From Alteromonadaceae bacterium (GTDB lineage: Bacteria; Pseudomonadota; Gammaproteobacteria; Enterobacterales; Alteromonadaceae), in NCBI GenBank assembly GCA_013216015.1, contig JABSOI010000034.1, positions 1 through 64,000 of the forward strand: 64,000 bases of DNA, in the 5' to 3' direction. The notes beneath the pieces were generated by a model. The model had not been told where the DNA came from. It saw only the letters and a program-made list of their open reading frames with translations, and did no database searches. A program made the position numbers and the translations under genes. Positions 50,535 through 58,843 of the stretch are shown in pieces (position 1 is the stretch's first letter; every line of letters starts with the position of its first letter).

Positions 50535-50710
50535 ATGCACGCCTCTTCTACTTATGTGAACCAAAGTATTAGGGTATTGTATGAACAACCAGTTAACGTT
50601 AGCCTACAATATAAAGAATTAAATACCTTTATGGGTTATTGAGTAATAAATCGCTCAGGAACATGTGAAGGTTTGCAAAGAATGAAGCATTTTTTGCAAT
50701 AAAAGTTTAA

Positions 50711-50749
50711 GCCGGTGTGGTGAAATTGGTATACACGACGGATTCAAAA
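50711..50749 (+). pseudogene. 5' half of tRNA-Leu cut at the anticodon loop (probable attL)
   Basis: The first 39 bases are identical to the intact tRNA-Leu at 50934 up to and including ATTCAAAA of the anticodon loop, then the sequence changes completely. The break falls at the same core that begins the two 3' half copies at 57953 and 62721. This is what site-specific integration in the anticodon loop would leave on the left. Confidence 0.85.
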
Positions 50750-50806
50750 ATGAACGTGTCTTTACGTAACCTTTTGAATTAATGACAGAATAACGCTTAA
50801 ATAAAC

Positions 50807-50824
50807 TTGCAAAGTTTTGCAAAG
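50807..50824. repeat. Paired TTGCAAAG repeats, left end
   Basis: TTGCAAAG occurs at 50807-50814 and again at 50817-50824, 65 bp right of the ATTCAAAA core. The same paired motif lies 74 bp from the core at the right ends (57879, 62647). Possible arm-type integrase or directionality-factor sites. Confidence 0.6.
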
Positions 50825-50933
50825 AATAAAGTTTAATTAGTCTAAGGAATGGGCTAAAAAGTTTTCAAAGAAATAGATTTTTTATAATGAAAAAATACTT
50901 CTTTGCAAACTTAATTATTGGCTACAAGCCTTT

Positions 50934-51018
50934 GCCGGTGTGGTGAAATTGGTATACACGACGGATTCAAAATCCGTTGTCGAAAGACGTGGCGGTTCGA
51001 GTCCGCCCACCGGTACCA
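50934..51018 (+). tRNA. tRNA-Leu (CAA)
   Basis: This is an 85-nt class II tRNA. It has acceptor stem GCCGGTG/CACCGGT, anticodon loop TTCAAAA (anticodon CAA), a long variable arm (TTGTCGAAAGACGTG region), T-loop GTTCGAGTC, and encoded CCA. A TATAAT at 50883-50888 could be its own promoter, inside the island. A strong terminator follows at 51027. Confidence 0.95.
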
Positions 51019-51024
51019 TTATTT
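50965..51024. repeat. att direct repeat in the intact tRNA-Leu
   Basis: These 60 bp, from ATTCAAAA in the anticodon loop to 6 bp past CCA, are repeated exactly at 57953-58012 and with two mismatches at 62721-62778. Confidence 0.9.
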
Positions 51025-51026
51025 TG

Positions 51027-51075
51027 AAGCCATCTATAACTAGTGAGAACTAGCTATAGATGGCTTTTTAGTTTT
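51027..51075 (+). terminator. tRNA-Leu terminator
   Basis: A long stem AAGCCATCTATA...TATAGATGGCTT around GAGA is followed by TTTAGTTTT, 9 bp past the tRNA. Confidence 0.9.
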
Positions 51076-51241
51076 ATACTTCCAAAGACTTCTGTCATTA
51101 ATTATTGATTGATTATTGCCCTCTAAAAGTTAATTATGGTTATGTGTGTCGGGCTTCTCAATTCTTAGGGAAGAAATAACCGAATAGAAATAAAGTTACT
51201 TCTCAATTATAATAATTATAAAATATAGCTTGTAGAGACTG

Positions 51242-52132
51242 ATGAAAAAAAATAAAGAGTTATTCTTAATTGAGCCCTCGAATAAAGCAGATGCTTCTAC
51301 TCTTGCGAGGATTTTTTCATCTTCCGTTTTTAATGAGTTAGCTAAAAAAGGTTCCTCATCCCTTTTAAATTCTATCATTAAAGAGTTGAACATAGAGCAA
51401 TCATCATTTAGTAAATTAAGTGACTTATTTGATTCCGCCTATAAGTACCTTCAAGTTGTATACCGTAATGAGTACTTATATAAAAATACAATTACTAATA
51501 AATTGCTTTTAGGTAAGCATTCTTTGAACACATCGAAGATGCTAACTGAATTTAGAGTCTCGTCGAGTAAAGCTGATGTGTTGATTCTTAACGGTACCTC
51601 ACATATATATGAAGTGAAGACAGAGTTAGATAGTTTAGAAAGGTTAGAACAACAAGTGGAAAATTATTCTAAATTTGCTGAGCATGTCCATGTTGTTACT
51701 TCAAAAGGTCATTTAGACAAAATATTGAATAATATGCCCACGAATATTGGGGTTATTGAATTAACAACTAAAAATACTTTGAAAACAATCAGAAAGTCAG
51801 AATCTAACATGGAGAGGCTGTCTTCTTCAGTTATATTCGAATCACTTAGACAATCTGAATATTGCAAGATAATTAAAAAACACTTTGGATCTCTTCCTGA
51901 AGTATCAAATGCGCTTATGTTTAAAGAATGCCGAAACCTTTTTGATAAACTTCCTCATAATGAATGTAATAAGTTGGTAGTTGATACTTTAAAACAAAGA
52001 AACGCTACTGATTACCAAAGGGCATTTGTCGAATCTGTACCAGAATCATTAAAAGCAATGGCAGTATCAACACATTTCAGTAAAACTCAAATAAATAATT
52101 TGTCCTATTCCCTTTCAAAGGGCATAATCTAA
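51242..52132 (+). CDS. sce7726-family protein with PD-(D/E)XK-like nuclease motif
   Basis: The 296-residue product resembles the sce7726 family. A candidate restriction-endonuclease-like core is visible: Glu103 in LTEFRVSSSKADVLIL, Asp112, and Glu124-x-Lys126 in HIYEVKTELD, followed by a helix with Gln137 and Tyr142. This fits a PD-(D/E)XK metal-dependent nuclease, although activity is not proven. The N-terminal third is helical, with no signal or TM. It starts the cassette, 41 bp before the sce7725-like gene; the ribosome site is weak (GAGA). Family naming is from memory, and the motif reading is my own. Confidence 0.7.
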   Translation: MKKNKELFLIEPSNKADASTLARIFSSSVFNELAKKGSSSLLNSIIKELNIEQSSFSKLSDLFDSAYKYLQVVYRNEYLYKNTITNKLLLGKHSLNTSKMLTEFRVSSSKADVLILNGTSHIYEVKTELDSLERLEQQVENYSKFAEHVHVVTSKGHLDKILNNMPTNIGVIELTTKNTLKTIRKSESNMERLSSSVIFESLRQSEYCKIIKKHFGSLPEVSNALMFKECRNLFDKLPHNECNKLVVDTLKQRNATDYQRAFVESVPESLKAMAVSTHFSKTQINNLSYSLSKGII

Positions 52133-52173
52133 GGTATTGATAAAGCGTTCAATTATTTTAGAGGGAGGTTCTA

Positions 52174-53115
52174 GTGTATTATCCATATTTTCGAGGGAAA
52201 CAAAACGAATTAATCTTATTAAGAGAAAATTCAGAGCTTATCTCTAAATCTGATATTGTGCCTATCATTGAACCAGTTAAATCCAACATTAACCCAATTA
52301 ATAAAAGTTTAACTTCATTAATTGCTTCTAATGCAAATTTCATTGTAATTATTAATCCTCGTTATGGTGATTTTTCACATTCAAATGAAGAGCTTAGGGA
52401 AGGTGTTTTTACAGAAGAAATGTTGCGATATAAGAACCTAATAATAGGTTATATTTGTGATGAAAATACTGAGCTTGCACATTTAACTTCCTTTCTTGAT
52501 GACTACCAAAACCAAAATATCGCACTTATTCATTACGGCTATTCAAATGGCAAAGCTTTAAGTGAATCAATTGCGCCATTTAATAATGTTAAAGTTCATG
52601 TGTTTATCGAAGAGCACGCCCAAAAAAGGTATAGAAGGAATTTTAATAATGGAATTGAAAGAGTTTTAATTAGAGATGGATTTCGTAAAAGAAGCAATAG
52701 AGAACATCCATTTAAAGAGCATTTTTCAGAACTTCACATAATGTTTGAAGAGGAAGGAATGCAAGGTTTTGGTGATTTCTTAATTAATGGTGATGATTAT
52801 TCAGAATCGGGGGGCCCAGCATACGCAATTGCTATCCACCTAACTTTTCTTGAGCCTGAAGATGATGATGATATGTATATAAAGCATTATGTATCAGATA
52901 GAAACAACTCTCCAGCCGACCCCGGAGGGAAGTTCTTAGAAGCATTATATAAACTTGTTGTTGATTTAGACAAAGATAAGAAAATGTTTCATTCTAATGC
53001 TGTTAATGAATTTAAAGCCCTTAAAAATAGAGATCACTATCCAGGTTTAGGCTCCATTAAAAAACTATCTATGCAGCACCATATTGAGTTATTAGCAAAT
53101 TTTTTTAAAGGCTGA
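52174..53115 (+). CDS. sce7725/beta-family protein
   Basis: The 313-residue product starts YYPYFRGKQNELILLREN, with SDIVPIIEPVK following, the pattern of sce7725/beta family proteins that are repeatedly encoded beside sce7726. The biochemical role is unknown. The start is GTG 52174, with a strong GGGAGG upstream. The following RES gene begins 5 bp after the stop, so the three genes are clearly one operon. No signal or TM segment. Confidence 0.7.
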   Translation: MYYPYFRGKQNELILLRENSELISKSDIVPIIEPVKSNINPINKSLTSLIASNANFIVIINPRYGDFSHSNEELREGVFTEEMLRYKNLIIGYICDENTELAHLTSFLDDYQNQNIALIHYGYSNGKALSESIAPFNNVKVHVFIEEHAQKRYRRNFNNGIERVLIRDGFRKRSNREHPFKEHFSELHIMFEEEGMQGFGDFLINGDDYSESGGPAYAIAIHLTFLEPEDDDDMYIKHYVSDRNNSPADPGGKFLEALYKLVVDLDKDKKMFHSNAVNEFKALKNRDHYPGLGSIKKLSMQHHIELLANFFKG

Positions 53116-53120
53116 TATTA

Positions 53121-54137
53121 ATGAACTGTTGCCAAAATTGCTTTGACTGTGAATTTATTAGTATACACATTAGTTTGAAATCTCAATTTGTTGGTAAATG
53201 CGAGCTATGTGGTGGTGAAGAGGTCAACTTAATTGACTCCTTAGATTTAACAGATCTATTTACACCTTTATTTGAATTATATAAACCAAATGAATCGGGA
53301 TTACCTCTGCCTGATTTAATCAGAAATGACTGGAAGTTATTTTTGACTGTTTCTAATGATAGACTGATCTCTATATTTAGAGGAATGATATATGGTGATG
53401 AAGAATTAAAACTTCTTTATAGTCCAGTAGTAAAAGCAGAAGAATTATTTAATTGGGATGCGTTTAAAGAAGAACTAAAGCATGAAAATAGGTTTTTTCC
53501 TGTATCGTTTCCAGAGCAACAAGAATTAAGTCAATTGTTGAGCTACCTCTCCTTAAAAACTGAAATTGGCAGCACAGTTTTTTATCGAGCAAGAATAAAT
53601 AAAATCCCAGACGAAGTTTACCCTGTGACAGAAATGGGAGCCCCACCTAAAGAATTGGCGACAAGTGGGAGAGCAAATTCTGTTGGAATATCGTACCTCT
53701 ATGTCGCTTCCACTGATAAAACAGCAATTTCGGAAGTAAGACCTCATAAGGGGGATATTTTAACGTTAGCCATGTTTAGGGAAATAAAAGAGCTAAAGTT
53801 AGTAGATTTGAGAAATCCTAGAGCCAGTATAATACCGTTTCGCTATTCAGAAACGAGCCTAAAAAATGCGTATAAAGGTTTGAGTCTACTTGAGACATTA
53901 GGTGATGAATTGACAAAGCCAGTTTCTCAACATAAAGCTCAACTTGAGTATTTATCTAGTCAATATTTATGTGAATTTATAAAATTTCAAGGCTATGATG
54001 GAGTGATTTATCAAAGTGCACTTGGTGGCGGTGATAATTATGCAATATTTGAACAGGGCTACTTAGAAGCTATTTCGGTAGATTTAGTTGAAGTCATATC
54101 CTTAGATGTTAGGCATAAAAATAAACATTTTAAGTAA
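53121..54137 (+). CDS. RES-domain protein with zinc-finger-like HEPN/RES N-terminal domain
   Basis: The N terminus holds a cysteine cluster (Cys3, 4, 7, 10 and the pair Cys27/Cys30) as in HEPN/RES-NTD1 proteins. The C-terminal half is a RES domain with candidate catalytic residues Arg156 (FYRARI), Glu205 (AISEVRPHKGD) and Ser299 (YQSALGGGDNYA). Known RES toxins degrade NAD+. The fusion to an NTD and the operon with sce7726/sce7725 suggest a controlled effector, not a simple toxin. No separate antitoxin gene is adjacent. Confidence 0.78.
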   Translation: MNCCQNCFDCEFISIHISLKSQFVGKCELCGGEEVNLIDSLDLTDLFTPLFELYKPNESGLPLPDLIRNDWKLFLTVSNDRLISIFRGMIYGDEELKLLYSPVVKAEELFNWDAFKEELKHENRFFPVSFPEQQELSQLLSYLSLKTEIGSTVFYRARINKIPDEVYPVTEMGAPPKELATSGRANSVGISYLYVASTDKTAISEVRPHKGDILTLAMFREIKELKLVDLRNPRASIIPFRYSETSLKNAYKGLSLLETLGDELTKPVSQHKAQLEYLSSQYLCEFIKFQGYDGVIYQSALGGGDNYAIFEQGYLEAISVDLVEVISLDVRHKNKHFK

Positions 54138-54160
54138 CTAGATCTTACTTTAACTTTAGG

Positions 54161-54580
54161 TTAGGTCACATCGGCACTAACCGTTATCTCAAACACCTTT
54201 GACACAGTGGCATAGTAAATAAAGTTTTGCTCCCATAGCTGATACATCTCCGCAGCCTGTTCAATTGGAAATGTACCAAATAAGTTCTGAAAAATGCCAG
54301 CCTGAAAGTCAAAATCTAGATCTTTGGCAAGCTCAGCCATATAACCACTACGAACATAACAAAAGTCGGTAATGTAACAAAACCGCCAGCCATCACCATC
54401 ATTTTCCAATCGTATTTCTACAGGATGATAACCGCCACCATCGGCGCTGTAGTTTGGATCTCTAAAATTAATAGTAACGACATTTTCATTTTTATAAAGT
54501 GCCAATAAGTCAGCAATATAAAGCGCGAAATGTGGCGATACGGGCAGGGCTAAGCTTTCTCGTTTAATGCAAATAGTCAT
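54161..54580 (-). CDS. DUF2787 family protein
   Basis: This 139-residue protein has the DUF2787 pattern: ITDFCYVRSGYMAELAKDLD, FDFQAGIFQNLFG and AAEMYQLWEQNFIYY. The family is found mainly in Vibrio, Shewanella and relatives, often on mobile islands; its function is unknown. It is convergent with the RES gene, 24 bp apart, and not part of that operon. Confidence 0.72.
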   Translation of the reverse strand: MTICIKRESLALPVSPHFALYIADLLALYKNENVVTINFRDPNYSADGGGYHPVEIRLENDGDGWRFCYITDFCYVRSGYMAELAKDLDFDFQAGIFQNLFGTFPIEQAAEMYQLWEQNFIYYATVSKVFEITVSADVT

Positions 54581-54692
54581 TATTTTATTCCGTTGAATTG
54601 TAAAGTAGGTATTTCAAGTAGTCAGAGAAGAAGTAGGCAGGTGCCGTTGTAATGCTTAGTTGATAATTAGGCACCTGCACATGAGTTAGTAA

Positions 54693-55133
54693 TTACTTTT
54701 TACTGCCTTTATTAATCGGTGGTATGGGAGTGAGGAATTTATCTAATTCTCCTGCCACAACAGCCTTGATAACAGTTTCAATCGTCGGCACCAAGTTTTC
54801 TAGGTCGCCAACATCAATAGCATGCATGCCTTTTTGTAATTCTAGCGCCTTATTACCGTGACGTACTTCTAAGAAATACCGATTGTTTCGCTTGTAAAAC
54901 CATGCCTTGATATTCTTCGGAACACTTAATTTTTCACGAAGTTTTGTTTCAGGATTCATCTGCCATTTTTCTTTGTAATGGGTATAAGTTTCTCCTGCTA
55001 CATGCGCCTGTGCCATAGGTTTTTGTACATCAAGCTTAGTGAGGAGCCGTTCTTTATTTTTTAACAATGGGTTATGTTTTGTATTTTCTGGGCGTGCGAT
55101 AACCTTGAGCGAACCCAATAATGATTTAGTCAT
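54693..55133 (-). CDS. DUF6641-like protein
   Basis: This 146-residue basic protein has LLTKLDVQKPMAQAHVAGE and KAWFYKRNNRYFLEVRHG, then LELQKGMHAIDVGDLENLV, as in a family (DUF6641, tentative) found on integrative elements. The conserved domain function is unknown. It lies 112 bp past the DUF2787 start, same strand, probably same ancestral element. Confidence 0.55.
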   Translation of the reverse strand: MTKSLLGSLKVIARPENTKHNPLLKNKERLLTKLDVQKPMAQAHVAGETYTHYKEKWQMNPETKLREKLSVPKNIKAWFYKRNNRYFLEVRHGNKALELQKGMHAIDVGDLENLVPTIETVIKAVVAGELDKFLTPIPPINKGSKK

Positions 55134-55196
55134 GGTGTGTACCTTTTGCTGGTTGTGAATGTGGTTGTGTCAGTTGGTGTTGCTGTTAAATATTTT

Positions 55197-55420
55197 TTAG
55201 CGAATAAAGCCAATAGATTGCGAGGGCATTTTACGCTGGTTCTCTGTTACCAATATATCTACCGCCTGTTGATGACTCATTGGTTTGGCACTAAATTGAT
55301 TACGCCTTTTAATAATGGCGAAATCGCCGGGCGTTAACATGGTCAGTTGATTAAGTTGTCTATTTACCTCCTTAGTGATTGTTTTGCAGGCACTGGTTTT
55401 ATAGGCATTGGTTTTGTAGG
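55197..55420 (-). pseudogene. C-terminal fragment of an AAA-type ATPase
   Basis: On the minus strand the frame ends with KEVNRQLNQLTMLTPGDFAI, then KRRNQFSAKP and SQSIGFIR before a stop at 55197. The LTPGDFA...IGF pattern is the C-terminal part of a family of AAA ATPases found with island genes. No Walker motifs remain; REP repeats begin where the rest should be. Interpretation rests on a short match. Confidence 0.45.
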
Positions 55421-55422
55421 TA

Positions 55423-55500
55423 AAAAAACGTCAGGGGTCAGAAAAAACGTCAGGGGTCAGGTCGCTTTTTAAAAACGTCAGGGGTCAGGTCGCTTTTTAA
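55423..55500. repeat. REP-type repeats left of the RAYT gene
   Basis: ACGTCAGGGGTCAGGTCGCT is present twice (about 55446 and 55475), with a shortened copy at 55428. The units are in inverse orientation to the GCGACCTGACCCCC copies on the right (56489, 56522). Confidence 0.85.
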
Positions 55501-55523
55501 AAGTAGTAAGCTACACTTTAAGC

Positions 55524-56501
55524 ATGACCAGACCAATACGAATTGAATATGAAAACGCGTTCTATCATGTAATGAATCGTGGGAGAGGACGTCAAAATAT
55601 TTTTCATGAGGAAGTTTAATATCAAACTTTCTTAGATATCCTTAAGGATGCTTGTGAGCGTTTTAATTGTATTGTTCACGCTTATTGCCTTATGGGGAAC
55701 CATCACCACATCTTAATCGAAACACCTAAATCGAATTTAAGCCGGGTTATGCGGCATATCAATGGTGTTTACACTCAAAAGTATAATCGGTTAAAAAGGA
55801 CCGATGGGCCATTATTTCGTGGTAGATTCAAAGCCGTTTTGGTCGACAGTGACACTTATTTAGTGCCGTTAACCCGATACATTCATCGCAACCCTATTGA
55901 TATGGAAAGCCCTTTGGTTGTAAAGTTGGATGATTATCGTTGGTCTAGTTACCCTTCATTTGTAGGTATTGCAGAGCTTCAAAGCTGGTTAGAACGAGAT
56001 AGAACCTACGCCATATTGGGCCATCACGATCGTTGTGAAGGATATCGAAAGTTTGTTGCCAACGGGGTTGATGAAAACATGGCCAATTTTTATAGTACAA
56101 ACAATTGCGCGACAATTATTGGTGATCAAGGTTTCAAAGAATGGATTTATGATGAATTATTACCTGAATTGAAACTTGAACAAAAAAGTCGCTTAGTACA
56201 CCCTGATACGGGCTTGGCTGAAGTGGTTCAGGGTGTTTCCTGTTTTTATAATTGTTCGGTTAGTGAGTTAACAGTTGCAATACAAGGAAAAGCCAAAAAC
56301 GAGAAAAGAAAAGTTGCAATGCACTTATGTCAAGAGTTAGCAGGGGCGAAATTATCAACAATAGCGGAGTACTTTAATCTTACTGCTATCGGCTCAGTGA
56401 GTAGTGCAACCCATCAAATCAGACAAGAACGTCAAAATGACGAGGCATTTGAGCGTAAAATTGTAAGTATTATTAAAAATATCAATAAAAAAGCGACCTG
56501 A
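55524..56501 (+). pseudogene. REP-associated tyrosine transposase (RAYT) with an in-frame stop
   Basis: From ATG 55524 the product reads MTRPIRIEYENAFYHVMNRG, then FHEEV followed by TAA at 55617, then YQTFLDILKDACERF and the HUH motif YCLMGNHHHILIE. The frame stays open to 56501. This is an IS200/Y1-like RAYT acting on REP sequences. The single stop after 31 residues must inactivate it unless read through or restarted downstream (55692, just ahead of the HUH motif). The true stop TGA lies in the first right-hand REP. REPs flank it in inverted orientation. Confidence 0.85.
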
Positions 56502-56549
56502 CCCCCTTAATTATTTATAAAAAAGCGACCTGACCCCCTTAATTATTTA
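56487..56549. repeat. REP-type repeats right of the RAYT gene
   Basis: Two copies of AAAAAGCGACCTGACCCCCT about 32 bp apart, each followed by TAATTATTTA. The first supplies the RAYT stop codon (TGA in CCTGACC). Confidence 0.9.
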
Positions 56550-56613
56550 ATCTGCTGAAAAACCACTAGAAAATGAATTTGTTAATCTACACACAAAACG
56601 TCCCGGAAATGCA

Positions 56614-57090
56614 CTATTTCCCTATAAACGCTCTTTTATTAAAAAAATCGTTTTTAGCTGTTATGAACTTTAAATCATCAATATCGTTATGAAGTGGGTT
56701 AACGACTATTATTGACTCTAGACCTTCGGGAGTTGCTACACTTGGAACTTTTAAAAAAAGTTCTTTCGCACAAGCCAACCACTTTGCACCAATATCTTGA
56801 GTACTTTGCGGGTAAGGATAATCAGCCCAATCACTGGGCAAATCATTTGGTGAAAGTTCACTATATTTAATATGATCGGAAATAGAATAAATACCCAACA
56901 CTCTATTTTTCGGAATAAGCCTTGGTGAAGGAAAATAATTAGCCATTTCCAACATTGCCACTGATGCAGATAACGCGAAATAAAGAACGGGCTGACCTGG
57001 TAAGTTCCATCTTGCCCCTTCTTCAAAACTTGCCCCTTTACCAGTATAGTCCTCAACGTATATATCAGGCACAATCCGATAAATGTTCAT
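56614..57090 (-). CDS. RES-domain toxin of a RES-Xre system
   Basis: The product starts MNIYRIVPDIY. RES-family residues are Arg27 (GARWNLPGQPVLYFAL), Tyr37, Glu48 (VAMLEM) and Ser117 (PSVATPEGLES), as in NAD+-degrading toxins. ATG 57090 overlaps the antitoxin stop (TAATG), which is typical for this pair; the longer frame to 57108 is less likely. It is the second RES protein of island 1. Confidence 0.9.
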   Translation of the reverse strand: MNIYRIVPDIYVEDYTGKGASFEEGARWNLPGQPVLYFALSASVAMLEMANYFPSPRLIPKNRVLGIYSISDHIKYSELSPNDLPSDWADYPYPQSTQDIGAKWLACAKELFLKVPSVATPEGLESIIVVNPLHNDIDDLKFITAKNDFFNKRAFIGK

Positions 57091-57509
57091 TAAGTAAATT
57101 CGCCCCATTTCATTTTATTAAGCAGCTCTTTCACCATAGAACGACCCACGAAGGTATCTAATAGATCATTTGGTTTTTGATTATTCAAAGCAGGAATTCT
57201 TGTTTCTAGTAATTCCTGTGCCAATTCCATATCTTCGTAAAGCTCAAATGCTCGTGAGTATACGTCCAATACATCAAGCACTTCTTCTGATTGTTGAGTG
57301 CTTAATTGTTTACGCTGATAGAGACGACTAAGATTGCCAGATGTTGTTCGTAATGCTTTGCAGATAACATCTCTTTGATGTGGTAAAGTTTTTACAGTTT
57401 CTTTTACCAAAGCGCCAGAAATACCAGCTCTTATCACTGATAAATAACGCGTTTTATCACTAAATAGATTTGCAGGATATCCTGCATTCATCATTAAAGG
57501 CATTTGCAT
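57090..57509 (-). CDS. Xre/MbcA/ParS-type antitoxin (DUF2384)
   Basis: The 139-residue product has an HTH-like middle (VICKALRTTSGNLSRLYQRK) and a C-terminal toxin-binding domain (AFELYEDMELAQELLE and DLLDTFVGRSMVKELL). It neutralises the RES toxin encoded next and probably represses the operon. Antitoxin first with a one-base overlap is the normal arrangement. Confidence 0.88.
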   Translation of the reverse strand: MQMPLMMNAGYPANLFSDKTRYLSVIRAGISGALVKETVKTLPHQRDVICKALRTTSGNLSRLYQRKQLSTQQSEEVLDVLDVYSRAFELYEDMELAQELLETRIPALNNQKPNDLLDTFVGRSMVKELLNKMKWGEFT

Positions 57510-57801
57510 AATTTAAACCTCTTGTTAATAATACTTACATTGTAACCTAGATTGAGTATTTGACAACATCAATTTGATGATATAGGCGTAACTCATTATA
57601 TTTATTAAACAAAATATTAAATCCAAAATAAAAAGCGAAAACACAAGCATATCTGATAAAGCCCCATTAATTAAAAGATTAACAATGGTTGAATACTCTT
57701 TTTCAAAGAGGTCACTGCGCAAATTGATAGTTGGAAGAAATGTAATGCGCTATGCCAATACATAATTTGGCAGATAACTGCGCTTTTAGAGTGGCGTTAA
57801 C
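57510..57801. other. Gene-free stretch upstream of the RES-Xre pair
   Basis: No supported gene. A 65-codon hydrophobic frame (57525-57722, minus) has no family resemblance or ribosome site. The antitoxin promoter must be here. Confidence 0.4.
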
Positions 57802-57952
57802 AGACGTATAACACGTCCTGAATATAGTATCGTTGCTTGAGAGTAGTCATTTTTAGAGTAGCAACAAAAAAGACTGATTTGCAAAGTTTTTGCAAAGTGT
57901 TAAATCGTGCTTATATCTTACTGTAATTACATAATAATTATAAGCGTGCTCT
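57802..57952. repeat. Conserved right end of island 1
   Basis: This ~150-bp block is closely similar to 62569-62720. Shared blocks include GACGTATAA, CTTGAGAGTAGTCATTTTTA, ATTTGCAAAGTTTTTGCAAA and GCTCTATTCAAAA. Paired TTGCAAAG sites at 57879 and 57890 lie 74 bp before the att core. Confidence 0.85.
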
Positions 57953-58012
57953 ATTCAAAATCCGTTGTCGAAAGACGTGGCGGTTCGAGTCCGCCCACCG
58001 GTACCATTATTT
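57953..58012 (+). repeat. tRNA-Leu 3' half (att site, right end of island 1)
   Basis: 60 bp identical to 50965-51024, including the variable arm, T arm and CCA, but with no 5' half; it is preceded by GCTCT. Confidence 0.93.
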
Positions 58013-58015
58013 AGA

Positions 58016-58060
58016 AGCCCTGCTCATTTTCTTTGTTAAGAGATGAGCGGGGCTTTTTTG
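58016..58060 (+). terminator. Terminator following the first tRNA 3' half
   Basis: AGCCCTGCTCAT/ATGAGCGGGGCT stem (58016-58027 with 58043-58054), followed by TTTTT. It differs from the terminator of the intact tRNA but resembles the one at 62784. Confidence 0.85.
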
Positions 58061-58782
58061 TTTGCCCAGCTATGCTGGTAAACCCTTCCACTTGAAAGAT
58101 AGTGGAGTCACCCTGGCTAAGGGGTGGCAAGGGCGTTACTGGCTAACGGAAGGGTCAGAAGGAATCCATAGGAAGTTAGAGGTAAACAACTAACCGTAAC
58201 TTGTTTCGGCGGTATTGGTAAGCTTCCAAAATAGCGCGAAGCTCTATACTTAGTCAGACAAATATTGTGCTTGAGGGTGGAATTTCTAACAGGGAGCTAG
58301 TGCAGTAACTGGGGGAGACTAGCACTATATCATTCAGCACTGTACCCAATTAAAATCATTGGACATATCACTTCAAGAGGAGACTCAAGAGTGGCATGGG
58401 TGTGAGGTGGCAGATGAACCCGTAGTAGTGAGTAAGGCTAAGCCTGTGAAAGCCAGTAATGGTGTGGAGGATAAAACTAAGCCGATCTTTGCCAATTGGT
58501 ATAAAGAAGCGATCGATTGTCAAAAGCATGGTGAGTTGTGAAGGGGTAAGTATTTTTTAAGTGCATGAACATCGTGAAATTGATGGGTAGTCCATAGGTG
58601 CGTTTTCCTAGAATTTAGAAATCAACCTGAAACATCTACAACTTGAACTGTAAATTAAACAATATCGCGCACAACCAGTTAAACGGGTAGAAATATCTAA
58701 AGACGATGGTGGTGTTAGATTGTTAGGAATACCTACAGTTCGAGATCAATGGTACAACAGAGATGGGAGGTTTTTTTCTTAG
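58061..58782 (+). pseudogene. Degenerate group II intron with reverse transcriptase fragment
   Basis: At 58660-58782 the frame reads QYRAQPVKRVEISKDDGGVR then LLGIPTVRDQ before diverging to a stop. This is the RT0/RT1 region of group II intron maturases (QYRPQPVRRVEIPK...LGIPT). A stop lies immediately upstream in frame, and no further RT domains follow. The upstream ~300 bp (58061-58358) have many short hairpins like a 5' ribozyme part, and a 60-codon ORF (58359-58541) may be the intron's leader ORF. The 5' splice site was not identified. It inserts right after a terminator. Confidence 0.65.
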
Positions 58783-58843
58783 TTATAATAGCTCATATAA
58801 ACATGTTAATTTGAAGTCGAAAATTGCGACCTCAAGTTCTGTT

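Larger units (their letters stand above)
50742..58012. mobile_element. Island 1 at tRNA-Leu (integrase-less)
   Basis: Bounded on the left by a 5' half tRNA-Leu and on the right by a 60-bp exact copy of the tRNA 3' half. It carries, from left, TTGCAAAG repeats, a full tRNA-Leu, the three-gene sce7726/sce7725/RES cassette, DUF2787 and DUF6641-like genes, an AAA ATPase remnant, a broken RAYT with REPs, and a RES-Xre toxin-antitoxin. No recombinase gene other than the broken RAYT was found. Boundaries are inferred. Confidence 0.65.

Noticed and set aside
55137-55337. 66-codon plus-strand ORF
   Set aside because: It overlaps the minus-strand AAA ATPase remnant and has no similarity of its own.
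57525-57722. 65-codon hydrophobic minus-strand ORF
   Set aside because: No ribosome site or family resemblance; it lies in the antitoxin promoter region.
57953-58012. A further functional tRNA-Leu gene here or at 62721
   Set aside because: The acceptor 5' strand, D arm and the 5' side of the anticodon stem are missing, so no tRNA can form.
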